Of a stretch of DNA of 64,000 bases, positions 48,745 to 58,365 are shown in pieces (within the stretch, counting starts at the first letter, position 1; the number at the start of each line of letters is the position of its first letter). The stretch covers positions 1 to 64,000 of the forward strand of contig SYOX01000190.1 in assembly GCA_005804885.1 (NCBI GenBank), in the 5' to 3' direction. The stretch comes from Pseudomonadota bacterium (lineage in GTDB: Bacteria; Myxococcota_A; Bradymonadia; Bradymonadales; GCA-2716585). Position numbers and translations under genes: made by a program. The notes beneath the pieces are model-generated. The model was given only the letters and a program-made list of their open reading frames with translations, was not told the origin of the DNA and did not search any database.

Positions 48745-51700
48745 TCACCAGCCGTAGCTCAGCGACAGGCTGGCGTCGCGGCCCTCGCGGGCGACCTCGG
48801 TGACCTTGTCGCCCTGGGTCAGGCGGATGGGCGGATCGAGCAGGTTTTTGGCCTTGAAGGAGAGCTTCCACCCCTGGCCGAAGCTCTGCGAGAGGATCAG
48901 GTCGAGCGTCGGCGCAGGCTGCTTGAGGACGTCGGGCGCGCCCAGGGCGCCGACCTCCTCGATCCGTGGGCCGGTGACGTTGGCCAGGATCGCTGCGCGG
49001 GAGCCGTCGTCCGGGTTGTCGTAGCCGAGCTGGAGGTTCAGGACCCAGGGCGCCTGGCCCTGCAATGGGCGCTCGTCGGAGGTCTGGATGCCGGCGTTGT
49101 CGTCGAGCGTGACGCGAGAGTAGACCGCGGTGGCGTTGAAGGCGACGTAGAGATCGCGCAGCGCGGGGTCGAGGATCTCCAGCGACCGTTGGGCTTCGAT
49201 CTCGATCCCCAGGTTGTCGGCGTCTCGGGCGTTGGCGTAGGTCACGGAGTGCTGCGCGCTGACGACGACGATGCTCTCGATGGGGTCCTCGAAGCGCTTG
49301 GCGAAGACCCCGATCGAGAGGCTCTCGCCTTCGGCGGGGTACCACTCCCAGCGCAGGTCGGCGTTCCAGATCCGGGCGCGCTTGAGGTCGGGGTTGCCGA
49401 AGACCTGTCGGCCGCCCGTGACGTCGTTGAAGGTCGCCGGGGAGAGCTCTCGGAAGTCTGGTCTGGAGAGGGTCTGGCTGGCGCCGAGGCGCAGCTTCAT
49501 GTCGTCGGCCAGATCCCAGGTGGTCACGGCCGCGGGCAGGAGATCGAGGGTGGTCAATTCGGCGTTGACCGGCGCGGCGTCGGGGTTGAAGAGTTCGAAG
49601 GTCTCGACGGTCTGCGCCGAGCGTTCGAGCCTGGCCCCTGTGACCAGGGAGAGGGTGGGGAGGAGGCGCCACGTCCCCATCAGGTAGAGCGCCAGGAGGG
49701 TCTGATCGGCCTGATAGTTGTCCGTCTGTCGGGTGATCTCCTCGAACTGGAAGCCCTGGGGTCCGATGTTCTGGGGCGTGAAGATGTCCTCGGGGCGCTT
49801 GTCGAGGATGTCGGTGTCGCCAGACAGGGCGCCCTTGTGCTGGAACTTGAAGCGGCGGGTGTCGACCTCGCGGTCTCTGAAGACGGCGGAGAGGCCGAGC
49901 TGGAGGGTGTCGCTCGGGTCGAAGAGGGCGAAGGGCAGGGTCAGGTCGGCGCCGAGGTCGTGGGTCAGGTCGACCAGCGCGCTGAAGACGCGCTGGTTGC
50001 CCTCGGGGCGATCGGAGAGGAGAAATTCTCCTGTGTTTTCCTCAAGATCGTAGCGGACCTCTCGCCGGTCGGGTTCGTCCCGCAAGGCCAGGGAGAGGCT
50101 GTAGCGCCACTTGAGCTCGCCGCCTTGTCCATCGCCGCCGAGGTCGTGCTCCCCGCGCAGCTGCTGGGAGATCAGGCTGCGCTCCAGCCAGCTCAGGCGC
50201 GTGATCTGGATCGTGGAGCCGACGTCGCGGTTGGGGCCTTCGAAGCGGCGAGCCTCGTTGTCGGTGATGCGGTTGGTGAAGATCGTCCAGCGCAGGCGGT
50301 GGCGCGGGCTCAGGTCGAGGCCGGTGCTGACGAGTCCAGAGAGGGAGATCGTGTTGACCAGCTCTTCGAATTCGTAGCGGTGGGCCTCTTCGAGTTCGCC
50401 GCCGCTCAAGATGTGGATGCGGACGGTGCGGTCCTTGCGCGCCCACGCGTTGTCGTAGCTCAGCGAGGCGAGGTAGCCGGAGGGCATTCCGAAGAGGGTC
50501 CCGCTGTCGCCCAGCTCCACCGACAGGCCGAGGGCGGGTGGCGGCGTGTGTGTCTCTGGGGTCCAGACGTTTCGCATGGACTCTCCGAAGGCCTCCAGCT
50601 CTTCGGCGGAGTAGCCGCGCGTGCCGAAGCGATCGCCTTCGAGGAGCTTCTCCTGGCTGGAGGCGGCCTTGATGGGCTCGGGGAGCGCGCGGGTGCCGCC
50701 GTCCACCCCGAGCCAGTCCCAGGTCCCGCCGGGCTCTCGGAGCGAAGGTGAGAAGGTGGTGCCTTCGCGCAGGCCGAGGTCGAGGCTGAGCTTGCCCGAG
50801 CGCTCGCCAGGGAAGCCGCGCGTCCGGAGGACGACGACGCCGCCGGCGAACTCGCCGGGCATCTCGGGGGTCCAGGTCTTCTGGATGAGGATGCTGGCCA
50901 GGATGGAGGCCGGGAAGAGGTCCAGCGGCACCACGCGGCGCTCGGGTTCGGGGCTGGGCAGCGCGGCGCCGTTGAGCAGGGTGCTGGAGTACCTGTCCCC
51001 GAGCCCTCGGACGTAGACGTAGCGTCCGCCGACGAGGGTCACGCCGGTGACGCGCCGCAGCGCCCCGGCGGCGTCGGAGTCGCCCGAGCGCGAGATCTGC
51101 TCGGCGCCGATGATGTCGCTGACCGCCGCCGTGCTGCGGCGCTCGTCGAGCAGCTCCAGGGCGCCCCCCTCGATCCGTGGCGCGGTGACGGTCAGATCGG
51201 TCAGCGCGCCCCCCGTCGGGGTCAAGCGCAGCGGGACCTCCGCCTCGCCGCCCTCCTGGACGAGCACGCCCGACACCACCAGGGCGCTGAAGCTGGGGTG
51301 GATCACGGTCAGGTCCACCTCGCCGACCGGCAAGAGCAATGTGAAGCGCCCATCGGGGTCGGTGAGCGCCTCGGCGCTGGCGCCGCGGACCACCACGCGG
51401 GCGCCCTCGATGGGCTTGTCGTCCTCGACGTTCACGGCGCGGCCCGACACTCGGCCTGTCGGGCCGTCTTCAGGCGAGGCCTCGGCGGGGTCGGGCGCCC
51501 GTCCGCGCGCAGGCGTTTCGATCTCGACGTTGGGTGGGTCGCCCAGCGTCACGATGAGCTGGGTCTGCTCGCCGCTGAAGATCACGATGGCGACCTCGAT
51601 GACCTCGGCGCCGGCCAGCACCTTGAGGGCGTGCGCGCCCGGCGGGAGCAGGACCCTGAAGGTCCCGTCGGCGTTGGTCGTGTGGCGCTCGGTCGAGATC

Positions 51701-51840
51701 TCGACGGCGACGCCCGCCAGCGGGGCGTTGTCGCCGTCGAAGATCACCCCGAGGAGCTCTCCGGTGGCGGACGGATCGGCCGCGGCGGCCGCAGGCGAGA
51801 GCCACAGCAGGAGCGCGGCCAGCCACGGCGCGGTTCTCAT
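48745..51840 (-). CDS. TonB-dependent receptor with two carboxypeptidase-regulatory-like domains
   Basis: Outer-membrane receptor of 1031 residues. Signal peptide 1-21; two carboxypeptidase-regulatory-like beta-sandwiches at about 26-100 and 125-205; plug domain at about 225-335 (RRVTGVTLVGGRYVYVRGLGDRYSSTLLNGA is a classic plug stretch); a 22-stranded barrel to the end, finishing DASLSLSYGW with the aromatic terminal residue required by the BAM machinery. Such receptors import scarce solutes using TonB energy; the ligand is unknown. It is the last gene of the eight-gene operon, and its ATG overlaps the TPR gene's stop by four bases. Confidence 0.92.
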   Translation of the reverse strand: MRTAPWLAALLLWLSPAAAAADPSATGELLGVIFDGDNAPLAGVAVEISTERHTTNADGTFRVLLPPGAHALKVLAGAEVIEVAIVIFSGEQTQLIVTLGDPPNVEIETPARGRAPDPAEASPEDGPTGRVSGRAVNVEDDKPIEGARVVVRGASAEALTDPDGRFTLLLPVGEVDLTVIHPSFSALVVSGVLVQEGGEAEVPLRLTPTGGALTDLTVTAPRIEGGALELLDERRSTAAVSDIIGAEQISRSGDSDAAGALRRVTGVTLVGGRYVYVRGLGDRYSSTLLNGAALPSPEPERRVVPLDLFPASILASILIQKTWTPEMPGEFAGGVVVLRTRGFPGERSGKLSLDLGLREGTTFSPSLREPGGTWDWLGVDGGTRALPEPIKAASSQEKLLEGDRFGTRGYSAEELEAFGESMRNVWTPETHTPPPALGLSVELGDSGTLFGMPSGYLASLSYDNAWARKDRTVRIHILSGGELEEAHRYEFEELVNTISLSGLVSTGLDLSPRHRLRWTIFTNRITDNEARRFEGPNRDVGSTIQITRLSWLERSLISQQLRGEHDLGGDGQGGELKWRYSLSLALRDEPDRREVRYDLEENTGEFLLSDRPEGNQRVFSALVDLTHDLGADLTLPFALFDPSDTLQLGLSAVFRDREVDTRRFKFQHKGALSGDTDILDKRPEDIFTPQNIGPQGFQFEEITRQTDNYQADQTLLALYLMGTWRLLPTLSLVTGARLERSAQTVETFELFNPDAAPVNAELTTLDLLPAAVTTWDLADDMKLRLGASQTLSRPDFRELSPATFNDVTGGRQVFGNPDLKRARIWNADLRWEWYPAEGESLSIGVFAKRFEDPIESIVVVSAQHSVTYANARDADNLGIEIEAQRSLEILDPALRDLYVAFNATAVYSRVTLDDNAGIQTSDERPLQGQAPWVLNLQLGYDNPDDGSRAAILANVTGPRIEEVGALGAPDVLKQPAPTLDLILSQSFGQGWKLSFKAKNLLDPPIRLTQGDKVTEVAREGRDASLSLSYGW

Positions 51841-52982
51841 CGGCAGGCCTCCGGCTGCTGTTGACAGGCCAGGATGATCCTGCGGAGCTCGCTGGCCTGC
51901 TCGAAGATCTCGGCGTCCTTGATGCCTCGGAGGCGGGCCTCGGCGCGCTCGTAATCCTGGATCTTGAACAGGGCGTAGGCGACGGCGTACTTGACGGGCT
52001 CATCGTCGAGGAGCCCCAGGCGAGAGAGCCTGGGTTCGAGGGCGCAAGCTTCTTCGAAGAGCTCCTGCTCGATGAGGAGGCCGAGGCGCTGCCTGGCCCT
52101 GACCTTGGCGTCGGGCACGAGCGCGTTCAAGCGCAGGGCGCTCTCGGTCCAGCCGGCCCGTCGGAAGGTCTCGGCGGCCTCGACGGCGTGCTCGGGGGCG
52201 CGCATGGCGGCCTGTTGGTAGAGCTTGGCCGCGGCCAGCGGCATGTCGAGGTCCGCGCAGGTTCGGGCCAGCATGACGGTCACCGGGAGGTCGTCGGGGT
52301 GGCGCAGGTGAGCGCGCTCAAGGAGGCTGCGCGCCTCTTCGAAGCGTCGAGCGCGCCGCAGCACCTCGGCGATGGCGACGAAGTCCTCCGAGGTGGCCTC
52401 TGGCCGCTGCAATGTCGCTCGGCCGGCCTCCGCAGCGGTCTCGTAGAGGCCCAGCTCGACCAGGATCACGACTTCCTGTCGAGCCAGCCCTGAGTGAGCC
52501 GGGTGGAGCTGGGCGCCGCGCTTGACCGCCGCCCAGGCCAGCTCCGGCTGGCCGAGGCTCCAGCGAGCCTGGACCCGCATCAGGTGCGCCTCGGGGATGG
52601 CGTCGGCGACCTCTGCGGCCTCGTCCAGCGCGTCCACGGCGGCCTCGAAGTGGCCCTCGGAGAAGCGCGCCTGGGCCAGCAGCAGCGACAGGTTGCGCGT
52701 GTCGGCGCTCTGCGGGGCCAGCCGGATGGCCTCCTGCAGAGAGCGCGCGGCCAGCGCGTGATCGCCCAGCTTCAGAGCCACGACGCCGCGCAGGGTCGCC
52801 AGCCTCCCGAGGTCGAGGCCGGGGGTCGCCGGGTCGACCTGGGCCAGCACGCCTGCGGCGCGCTCGTGGTGGCCGTTCTCGGCCAGCACGGAGGCCAGCG
52901 CGATGGGATCGACCTCCTGCCCGTCCTGCGAGAGGGCGGGCAAGGGGAGGAGGAGCAAGGCGGCGAGGATCAGGGCGCGCAT
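51837..52982 (-). CDS. TPR protein of the TonB2-type operon
   Basis: Exported protein of 381 residues: signal peptide (LILAALLLLPLPALSQ), then about nine tetratricopeptide-like helix pairs (for example GVVALKLGDHALAARSLQEAIRLAP; FEEARSLLERAHLRHPDDLPV). In TonB2-type clusters of Vibrio and Shewanella a periplasmic TPR protein also follows tonB, probably as an assembly or coupling factor. Eight bases separate it from tonB and four bases overlap with the receptor gene. Start at 52982. Confidence 0.85.
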   Translation of the reverse strand: MRALILAALLLLPLPALSQDGQEVDPIALASVLAENGHHERAAGVLAQVDPATPGLDLGRLATLRGVVALKLGDHALAARSLQEAIRLAPQSADTRNLSLLLAQARFSEGHFEAAVDALDEAAEVADAIPEAHLMRVQARWSLGQPELAWAAVKRGAQLHPAHSGLARQEVVILVELGLYETAAEAGRATLQRPEATSEDFVAIAEVLRRARRFEEARSLLERAHLRHPDDLPVTVMLARTCADLDMPLAAAKLYQQAAMRAPEHAVEAAETFRRAGWTESALRLNALVPDAKVRARQRLGLLIEQELFEEACALEPRLSRLGLLDDEPVKYAVAYALFKIQDYERAEARLRGIKDAEIFEQASELRRIILACQQQPEACR

Positions 52983-52990
52983 GGCACTCT

Positions 52991-53647
52991 CTAGCTCAGC
53001 TTGAAGGTGAGCCGCTGGGTGACCCAGACCTTGACGGGCTGGCCCTTGAAGGTGGCCGGCGCGAAGCGCCAGCGGCGAATGGCCTCGACGGCGCTCTGGT
53101 CAAAGACGCCGGGGGGCTCGGATTGGGTGACCCGCACGGCGAGCACCTCGCCCGCGCTCCCGATCTGGAGGCTGAGCTTGACGAAGCCCGTCACGCCGCG
53201 GGCTCGCGCGCGGGAGGGGTAGGAGGGCTGGACGGTCTGGAGGGGCCTGGGCAGGACGTCGACCGTCTCGGAGGTCATGACCGTGTCCCGGATGGCGGCG
53301 GTGTCGCCGATGACCTTGGCCTGTCCGGACAGATCCAGCCCGCCCGGCGCCGCGATCCCCATCTCCACGCCCGACAGGCCCGCGGCGAGGCTCGGCGGCG
53401 GCGCGGCGGCGGCGCGCGCCGGGCTGGCCTTGCGCCGCTCAGGGCGTGGCCTGGGCTTGGGCGTCGGCCTGGAGGCGCGCTCCATGGCGATGACGGGGCC
53501 GTGAGCGGCGGGGGGCTCCTGGCGGCGGTCGACGGGCGAGTTCATCACGATGATGAGGCCCATCACGAAGCCTCCCCCGAGGATCATGGAGCCCACGGAC
53601 GCGATCTGGCGCAGCCATCGCCAGCTGGCTGGCATGAAGGCGCTCAC
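52991..53647 (-). CDS. tonB: TonB energy-transducing protein
   Basis: Protein of 218 residues with one N-terminal membrane anchor (WLRQIASVGSMILGGGFVMGLIIVM), a Pro/Arg/Lys linker (PTPKPRPRPERRK), and a C-terminal TonB domain: PLQTVQPSYPSRARARGVTGFVKLSLQIG, then SAVEAIRRWRFAPATFKGQPVKVWVTQRL. It carries proton-motive energy from ExbB/ExbD to outer-membrane receptors. The start is GTG 53647, which overlaps the exbD stop as GTGA and has GGAGGCCGG upstream. Confidence 0.9.
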   Translation of the reverse strand: MSAFMPASWRWLRQIASVGSMILGGGFVMGLIIVMNSPVDRRQEPPAAHGPVIAMERASRPTPKPRPRPERRKASPARAAAAPPPSLAAGLSGVEMGIAAPGGLDLSGQAKVIGDTAAIRDTVMTSETVDVLPRPLQTVQPSYPSRARARGVTGFVKLSLQIGSAGEVLAVRVTQSEPPGVFDQSAVEAIRRWRFAPATFKGQPVKVWVTQRLTFKLS

Positions 53648-54051
53648 CCGGCCTCCTTGTCCGTGGCCACGCCCACGTCGTCGGCCCCGGCGAGGCGGCA
53701 CTGGTCGACCACCTCGATGAGCCGCTCGACCGCCACCTGCGCGTCGACGATGACCAGCACCGTCTTGCTCGATGAGGTCCGCAGCAGATCTCGCAGGCGG
53801 CTCTGGAGCATCCAGGCCTTGATCGGCTGGCCGTCGAGGACGATCTGACCCGCGCGGTCGATGTGGACCCGCAGGGCCTTGTCGGCGGCGCGCTCGGCGC
53901 TGGCCGCGGAGGGCCGCTGGAGATCCAACTTCATGTCCTTGACGAAGGTCGTCGAAACCATGAAGAAGATCAACAAGATGAAGACAACGTCGATCAGCGG
54001 CGAGATGTCGATGCCGGTCTCGACGCGCGCCCTCTTTCGGAGAAACATCAC
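53644..54051 (-). CDS. exbD: ExbD/TolR family biopolymer transport protein
   Basis: Inner-membrane protein of 135 residues. The single helix carries the conserved proton-path Asp in ISPLIDVVFILLIFFMVSTTF near residue 20; a periplasmic domain with QIVLDGQPIKAWMLQ follows. With ExbB it forms the proton channel that drives TonB. Overlaps exbB upstream and tonB downstream by four bases each. Confidence 0.93.
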   Translation of the reverse strand: MMFLRKRARVETGIDISPLIDVVFILLIFFMVSTTFVKDMKLDLQRPSAASAERAADKALRVHIDRAGQIVLDGQPIKAWMLQSRLRDLLRTSSSKTVLVIVDAQVAVERLIEVVDQCRLAGADDVGVATDKEAG

Positions 54052-54650
54052 GGCTTCACCCCCTCATGGCCCGTCTGGGTGAGGATCGCGGCGAGCTCTT
54101 CGAGCTCGTCGTTCAGCAGCGCCTCGCGGCGATCCAGCAGCCTGCCCAGGATCAGCCCCGGGATGGCGACCGCAAGCCCCATCTGTGTCGAGAAGAGCGC
54201 CTCGGCGATGCCCCCGGCGACGCCCCCCGACTGGGTGAAGAGCGCCAACTCCGCCAGGGAGTCGAAGGTCTCGATCATGCCCGAGACCGTCCCGAGCAGC
54301 CCCGTCAGCGGCGCCACGACGACGAGGCTCTGGATCAGGATGCGGCAGCGCCCGGCTTCGCGGGAGATGTCGCCGCAGGCCACCTCCAGGTGTCGGCGGA
54401 GGTGCGCCGGAGCTCGCCGCTCGATGGCCGCGCCCGCCTTCACCGCGGCCTCCAGCAGCCCGGCGGCGGCCCGCTCAGGCTCCCGCCGGTGCAGCGCGAG
54501 CAGCTCCCGGCATCCGCCGCGCGTCCCTCGCCGGAGCGTCAACAGCCGGAAGCCGAGCCCGTACCACAGCCCCAGCGCGAAGAGCAGCAGCGGGATCATC
54601 GTAAAGCCGCCCTGCTCCAGGGCGTCCAGCATTTGATCAAGGATATCCAC
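54048..54650 (-). CDS. exbB: ExbB/TolQ family proton-channel protein
   Basis: Protein of 200 residues with three membrane helices; the conserved MotA/TolQ/ExbB region is LVVVAPLTGLLGTVSGMIETFDSL, then GGIAEALFSTQMGLAVAIPGLI. It is the short, ExbB2-like partner of ExbD. Three bases separate it from the longer ExbB-like gene upstream. Confidence 0.92.
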   Translation of the reverse strand: MDILDQMLDALEQGGFTMIPLLLFALGLWYGLGFRLLTLRRGTRGGCRELLALHRREPERAAAGLLEAAVKAGAAIERRAPAHLRRHLEVACGDISREAGRCRILIQSLVVVAPLTGLLGTVSGMIETFDSLAELALFTQSGGVAGGIAEALFSTQMGLAVAIPGLILGRLLDRREALLNDELEELAAILTQTGHEGVKP

Positions 54651-54653
54651 GTC

Positions 54654-56087
54654 TTACTCCCCCACGATGCCCGCGGTGGCCGCGAAGGCCGCCTGGGGGG
54701 TCAGCTCCATGTCGGCCTTCACGGGGCCTCGATCGGAGATGGGAGGCGAGGGCGAGTCCTTGGCGTTGAGGATGCGCAGCGCGCCGCGCTCCAGATCGCG
54801 CTGGAGCGCCTCGGCCCTGGCCGCCAGCAGCGAGCCGATCAGCAGGGTCGGGATGGCGACCAGGAGGCCCAGCTCGGTCGTGATCAGCGCCTCCGAGATG
54901 CCGCCCGAGAGCATCTTGGGGTCGCCGGTGCCAAACTCGGTGATGATGTCAAAGGTCGCGATCATGCCCGTGACCGTCCCGAGCAACCCCAGCAGCGGCG
55001 CCACGGCCGCGAAGACGGTCAGCGCCGTCCCGAAGCGCTCAAGCGAGGGCGTCACGCCCAGGAGCGCCTCCGCGATCAGCCGCTCCTGGGTCTCCGGCGG
55101 CTCATCCAGAGAGGTCACGGCCGCGCTCAGGACGCGCGCCGTCGGGCCTCGCGAGCGCTTGCACGCGTCGAGCGCCTGGGCGCGCCTGTCGGCCACCACC
55201 AGCGCCTCGACCCGCGCCAGGAGCCGGCCGGTGCCCAGCCCGCTCCACGCCAGGATCAGCAGCCGGGCCACGATCAGGATCAAGGCCACGAAGCCGAGCA
55301 CGACGATGACCCAGGCGATGGATCCCCCGCTCTTGACGATGCTCAGCGCGGTCTTCTCCTCCGGCGCCTCGATGGCCTTGTCCAGCCCCTCGTGCAGGAA
55401 GATCCCCACCGACGCTGGCTTCTTGCCGGAGAAGAGCGCCTGGGAAGTGGCCGAGGCGTCCTGATCCCAGATCTTCAGCCGCCCCTCTCCCGCCGGGGCC
55501 AGCGCGCCCTGACCCCGCTCGCTCAGGCCGTAGGTGGCGATGTGGCCGACGCGCAGGAGCTCGCCCTTCACCTGGGTGCCGTCCCGCAGGAAGAAGGTCC
55601 CCTCGCTTCGGGAGACCGCCCCGCCGAGGCGGACCAGCTCCGGGACCCTCGAGAAGATGATCTTGATGTGCGCCGCGACCTCGGGGCCGTCGAGGGCTTC
55701 CGGGGACCTGGGCGGCGCCGATCCCTCTTTGGAGAGGGTGCCGTCGGCGCGCTCGAAGAGCTGCTGGAGCAGCGCGTCGCCCTCGGCCGTGTCGCTCTCG
55801 GGCTCGGCGCGCCGCAGGCTCTCTTCGAGCGCGTCGGCCTGCTCTCTGAGCGACAGCGCCCGAGCCTGGAGGCGGGCCAGCTCGCCCTCGGCCTCGCGGA
55901 CCGCGCTGCGGCTCTCGGCCTGGAGCTCATCCCGGCGTCGGGTCAGCGCCACCTTCTCGGATTCGAGCACCGCGAACTCGCGCTTGTAGGCGGCGCTCAG
56001 GGTCGTCTCCTGGGCGTCGGCCGTCGAGGGCGTCAACCCGGCCCCCAGAGCGGCGGCCAGGATCAGGACAGGGTAGAGGATCTTCAC
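54654..56087 (-). CDS. TtpC-like long ExbB/MotA protein
   Basis: Protein of 477 residues: signal peptide (LILAAALGAGLTPSTADA), a periplasmic coiled coil at about 30-105 (REAEGELARLQARALSLREQADALEESL), a beta-rich segment with FFLRDGTQVKGELLRVGH, then a membrane part with the MotA/TolQ/ExbB motif (VFAAVAPLLGLLGTVTGMIATFDII...GGISEALITTELGLLVAIP). This architecture is that of TtpC, the extra subunit of TonB2 systems. Four-base overlap with the DUF3450 gene. Confidence 0.88.
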   Translation of the reverse strand: MKILYPVLILAAALGAGLTPSTADAQETTLSAAYKREFAVLESEKVALTRRRDELQAESRSAVREAEGELARLQARALSLREQADALEESLRRAEPESDTAEGDALLQQLFERADGTLSKEGSAPPRSPEALDGPEVAAHIKIIFSRVPELVRLGGAVSRSEGTFFLRDGTQVKGELLRVGHIATYGLSERGQGALAPAGEGRLKIWDQDASATSQALFSGKKPASVGIFLHEGLDKAIEAPEEKTALSIVKSGGSIAWVIVVLGFVALILIVARLLILAWSGLGTGRLLARVEALVVADRRAQALDACKRSRGPTARVLSAAVTSLDEPPETQERLIAEALLGVTPSLERFGTALTVFAAVAPLLGLLGTVTGMIATFDIITEFGTGDPKMLSGGISEALITTELGLLVAIPTLLIGSLLAARAEALQRDLERGALRILNAKDSPSPPISDRGPVKADMELTPQAAFAATAGIVGE

Positions 56088-56860
56088 GGCAGCTCCTGGG
56101 GCAGCAGGTAGGGCAGTTCGAAGTAGCCGACGCGGATGTTCTTGCGCAGGGCGTCGAAGAGGGACGCGACGCGGGCGCGATCCTCCTTGGTGTCAAGCTC
56201 GACCCACCGCCAGGCGCCGTCCTTGCCGCGCTGGACCTTGCCAAAGCGGCCGTCCTGGGTGCGGAAGGCCATCATCGCCATCCCCAGCCGCGCCACGTCG
56301 GCGAGCACGGGCTCGCCGTCAAGCTCGATGATCTGCTGGTGGATCGCGTTCTCGCGCGAGAGCCGCTGCTCGTCCTCGACGCGCTCCCAGAGGCGCCACA
56401 GCGCCTGCTGGGGCGTGATGAGGCCCTCCTTGAGCTGATCGCGCAGCGCGTCCAGCTCGGCCAGCCGCTCCTGGCGCTGGAAGGGCAAGGTGTCCTGGAC
56501 GCTGGTCCTGACCGTGGCGATGGCCTGTTCTGCGGCCGGGCCCAGGCGAGCGCTGTTGGCGGCCTCCTGGTCGCTGCGGTTCTTGAGCGCCTGCTTCTGG
56601 TCTTCGAGCTGGCGCAGCCGCAGCTCTTCGCGCTTCACCTCCAGCTCGAGATCGGCGCGCTGCGTGGACAGGGAGCGCAGGCGAGTGCGGCGCTCCTCGG
56701 ACAGATCCCGGATCTCGGTCGAGAGGACCTCGACCTCCCCGCGGATGAGCGAGAGGGCCTCGGCGAGCCGATCCAGCTCCCCCGCCAGCGTCGGGGAGGC
56801 CAGGAGGATCGCCGCGCTCGCGGCGATCAAGGTCAGCAATGTTGCACGGTTGCGCGTCAT
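56084..56860 (-). CDS. DUF3450 periplasmic coiled-coil protein
   Basis: Exported protein of 258 residues: signal peptide (LIAASAAILLASPTLA), coiled coil at about 30-110 (LSTQRADLELEVKREELRLRQLEDQKQAL), then a conserved C-terminal region (QERLAELDALRDQLKEGLITPQQALWRLW; FRTQDGRFGKVQRGKDGAWRWVEL). DUF3450 proteins accompany TtpC in TonB2-type loci. Ten bases separate it from the surface lipoprotein gene upstream. Confidence 0.9.
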   Translation of the reverse strand: MTRNRATLLTLIAASAAILLASPTLAGELDRLAEALSLIRGEVEVLSTEIRDLSEERRTRLRSLSTQRADLELEVKREELRLRQLEDQKQALKNRSDQEAANSARLGPAAEQAIATVRTSVQDTLPFQRQERLAELDALRDQLKEGLITPQQALWRLWERVEDEQRLSRENAIHQQIIELDGEPVLADVARLGMAMMAFRTQDGRFGKVQRGKDGAWRWVELDTKEDRARVASLFDALRKNIRVGYFELPYLLPQELP

Positions 56861-56870
56861 GGGGGCTCCG

Positions 56871-58211
56871 TCAGTTGCGGGCAGAGGTGGTCCAGCCGGC
56901 GGTCCAGTCGTCGTCCGGGCCGACGCCGCCGCGGAAGGAGACCGGCTCGAAGAAGCTGTCGGCCGGGACGACGGCGCCGGTGATCATCTCCGAGCCCTCG
57001 CCGGGCCGGAAGTCCGGGGTGTCGCCGTAGGGGTCAATCAGCCTGGCGTTGCCGAGCGTGTTGCCCGTGTTCATGGCGTTGAAGAAGTCCTCGACCGTGA
57101 AGGGGTCGTCGTCCCCTGCCCCAAAGGCCGCGGCGCAGTCGAGCAGGGAGTTGGCGACGATCAGGTCGCCTCGCTCGGCGTTGGCGAAGGTCTCGGGGTT
57201 GTCGATGTCAAGGCAGGTCTCGTTCCAGCCGGTGACGATGGCGTTGTGGAGCTGTCCGCCTGTGCCCTCGCGCAGCAACACGCCGATGTCGCTCAGCTCG
57301 CTGTCCGGCTGGCCGATGAGCGTGATGTTGGACAGCACCGGGGTGGAGCGAGGGGAGGCGGTGTTGTCTTCGCCGTTGTTGTCGGCCTCGACGCCGTTGT
57401 CACCGGCGTCGTCGTACTGGAGGGCGACGAAGAACTGGCCCTTGCCCTGCCAGCCGTCGGTCCAGTCCAGGTTGTCGTCCGCGATCCCGGTCGTCAGGAT
57501 GTGCTTGAAGTTGACCGTGCCGCCGAAGAACTCGACGCCGTCGTCCTTGCCCATGTGGACCTGGATGAAGTCCAGCGTCGTGCCGCTGCCGACCCCCTGG
57601 AGGCCAAGGCCGTTGAGCTCGTTGTCGGGGCTGATGAGGCTCCCGGCGAACTCGACGCGGACGTAGCGCAGGACGCCGCTGTTGTCGTCGGGGTCGCCGC
57701 CGCCGTAGAAGCCCGTGCCGCCCTCTCCGAAGGCCTCGCAGGCGACCTCCTGATCGGCGCAGGAGTTGACCGGCGCCCGCCCGTTGATGATCACGCCGCC
57801 CCAGTCGCCCCGGGCTCGGGAGCCCTCCTCCTTCGAGGAGGTGAAGACGATGGGCGCCTCAAGTGTCCCTTCGGCCAGGATCCGCGAGCCGCGCTGGATG
57901 ACGAGCATCCCGTTCGTGGCCGTCTCCCCAAAGATGGTCGTGCCAGGCTCGATCGTCAGCGTCGTTTGCTCGACGTCGTCGCCGATGAAGACGCCGCCGC
58001 GCAACAACCACTGGGTGTCCGCCGTCAACGTCAGATCCTCCTTGATCGTGCCCGTCAGGACACACACGCTCCCCTCGCAGCTGACCCCACCGCCAGCGGG
58101 GGCCGCCGGCTCCTCAGAGCCCTCGCCGCAGCCAGCCACTGTCGCCACCGCCGCTCCCACCAGCGCCCATCGCCGCATCAACCCGCCCATGATCTTCATG
58201 TTGTTGCTCAT
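56871..58211 (-). CDS. Surface lipoprotein, predicted right-handed beta-helix, first gene of the TonB2-type operon
   Basis: Protein of 446 residues with lipobox AVATVAGCGE (Cys about 28). The body repeats short strands and turns (TLTIEPGTTIFGE, ADNNGEDNTASPRSTPVLSNITLIG, GQLHNAIVTGWNETC), suggesting a parallel beta-helix. The hallmark SRARGDWGGVIINGRAPVN is shared with lipoproteins that occur next to TonB-dependent receptors in Bacteroidota and proteobacteria (established from memory of those loci). It may capture the ligand for the receptor. The start at 58211 follows AAGGTG; earlier in-frame codons give no signal peptide. Confidence 0.82.
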   Translation of the reverse strand: MSNNMKIMGGLMRRWALVGAAVATVAGCGEGSEEPAAPAGGGVSCEGSVCVLTGTIKEDLTLTADTQWLLRGGVFIGDDVEQTTLTIEPGTTIFGETATNGMLVIQRGSRILAEGTLEAPIVFTSSKEEGSRARGDWGGVIINGRAPVNSCADQEVACEAFGEGGTGFYGGGDPDDNSGVLRYVRVEFAGSLISPDNELNGLGLQGVGSGTTLDFIQVHMGKDDGVEFFGGTVNFKHILTTGIADDNLDWTDGWQGKGQFFVALQYDDAGDNGVEADNNGEDNTASPRSTPVLSNITLIGQPDSELSDIGVLLREGTGGQLHNAIVTGWNETCLDIDNPETFANAERGDLIVANSLLDCAAAFGAGDDDPFTVEDFFNAMNTGNTLGNARLIDPYGDTPDFRPGEGSEMITGAVVPADSFFEPVSFRGGVGPDDDWTAGWTTSARN

Positions 58212-58304
58212 AATCTTCACCTTGTTCGTGTCTCGGGGGCGGCGTCGTGCCTGCCGTGTGGCCCCCTTCGCTGTTGCGGGCAACTTATGAGCGGCTTGTG
58301 GCTG

Positions 58305-58325
58305 GAGGATGATGTTTTATGATGG
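58305..58325 (-). promoter_or_regulatory. Pho-box-like direct repeat (weak)
   Basis: On the minus strand CCATCATAAAACATCATCC has two TCAT boxes in the Pho-box style, about 100 bases before the TonB2-type operon's first gene. The repeat period is 10 bases, not the standard 11, so this is only suggestive. Confidence 0.25.
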
Positions 58326-58365
58326 TCTTGAAACGTTTCTGGGGAGTTTCTGGATCAACGCTGGC

